Assembly (NCBI GenBank): GCA_036924085.1
Contig: JAVGWX010000011.1
Span: forward strand, 38,683,470 to 38,747,469
Source of the DNA: Ariolimax columbianus
Lineage: Eukaryota > Mollusca > Gastropoda > Stylommatophora > Arionidae
Direction of reading: 5' to 3'
DNA length: 64,000 nucleotides
Both the position numbers and the translations under genes were made by a program. Position 1 is the stretch's first letter, and each line of letters opens with the position of its first letter. Below are positions 63,431 through 64,000 of this stretch, piece by piece. Under the pieces are notes generated by a model. It saw nothing but the letters and a program-made list of their open reading frames with translations. It had not been told where the DNA came from and searched no databases.

Positions 63431-63990
63431 TTTGTCTTATTGCATCTTATTTGAATTTCCACTGTAATTCTTTCGTTTGCTAATAACGTGCTCTCTAAGT
63501 ATGTGAAATCTTTCACCTGTTTGATTTGCTGTTTTCCAAGGACGGCTATTCTAGATATTTGCATGAACTCAGTTTGTTCGACATTTGTTCGACATTTTTT
63601 TTCATGCTGTATTCTTTACATACTGTATTTAGTTTATGAAACTGTTGCTGCAGTTGTATTTCTAAAGTTGCTGTGACTGCTTGATCGTCAGCAAACAGAA
63701 GTTCGTTTAGGAGTTCATCAATGTTGCTACTTTCATTTTGTGTGGCTGTTTTACAAATGTGGTCTTTATATGTAAGGAACAACAAAGGGGATAGCACACA
63801 TTCGTGACATAATTGTGAAACACCACTTGGGGCAATGATAACCGGGTTGAAATGACTATGACCACTGTAACCTCCCAAGGTTATATTATGTAAAGTCATG
63901 ACTACATGGTTGCCTTTGTAGATGCTTGGGAAAAGGCTCTTTGTCAAGGGACCAGAAGTAGGGGTATTGAATACTATCCTTGGAGATAGA
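63415..63990 (-). mobile_element. RTE-like LINE RT palm fragment
   Basis: Minus strand: CHECVLSPLLFLTYKDHICK (GCVLSPLLF box), NELLFADDQAVTATLEIQLQ (catalytic ADD intact), QQFHKLNTVCKEYSMKKNVE, then in another frame ISRIAVLGKQQIKQVKDFTY and LESTLLANERITVEIQIRC. Frameshift near 63546. It may extend past the window. Confidence 0.85.
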
Positions 63991-64000
63991 TAGACAGATA

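Overview
The window looks like eukaryotic, animal, repeat-dominated DNA. No bacterial operons, ribosome-binding sites, rRNA or real tRNA genes were seen, and no confident host protein-coding gene. The mix of non-LTR retrotransposon (LINE) families, tRNA-headed SINEs, mariner relics, telomere-like TTAGGG-type repeats and abundant minisatellites fits a lophotrochozoan, most likely a gastropod mollusc. That taxonomic guess is inference from family resemblance, not a search.

Layout. 0-9.2 kb: LINE 3' ends, a 32-bp array, a 4-kb satellite made of 55/67-bp units, and a 19-bp array. 9.4-15.7 kb: an inverted dispersed repeat, tail-to-tail jockey-like LINE copies, and several reverse transcriptase (RT) fragments. 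15.8-19 kb: short arrays, including a 15-bp array of about 65 units embedded in a LINE. 19.1-23.7 kb: three LINE copies nested one inside another. 23.8-25.7 kb: a 640-bp inverted repeat carrying RT remnants. 27.0-27.6 kb: degenerate telomere-like DNA. 28-39 kb: an RT fragment, microsatellites, a 3.3-kb jockey-like LINE inserted in another LINE, a mariner relic, and an array made of LINE coding sequence. 40-49.5 kb: an RTE-like LINE, a palindromic mariner, and SINEs inserted in LINEs. 50-64 kb: more LINE 3' ends, 33-bp and 32-bp arrays, a 1-kb polypyrimidine tract, and an RT fragment running to the window end.

The best preserved element is a jockey/I-like LINE encoding endonuclease, RT, RNase H and a CCHC knuckle, with a (GAA)n tail. 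Four of its insertions keep perfect 12-14 bp target-site duplications. In element orientation all four duplications can be read as starting with GA, and all four insertions sit in the 3' coding ends of other LINEs.

A second theme is that many of the minisatellites can be traced to a flanking or distant mobile element: a LINE ORF, a LINE 3' terminus, a SINE head or a repeat tail. Mobile-element ends appear to have seeded local tandem amplification. Most long open frames here are frames through tandem repeats and are not treated as genes.
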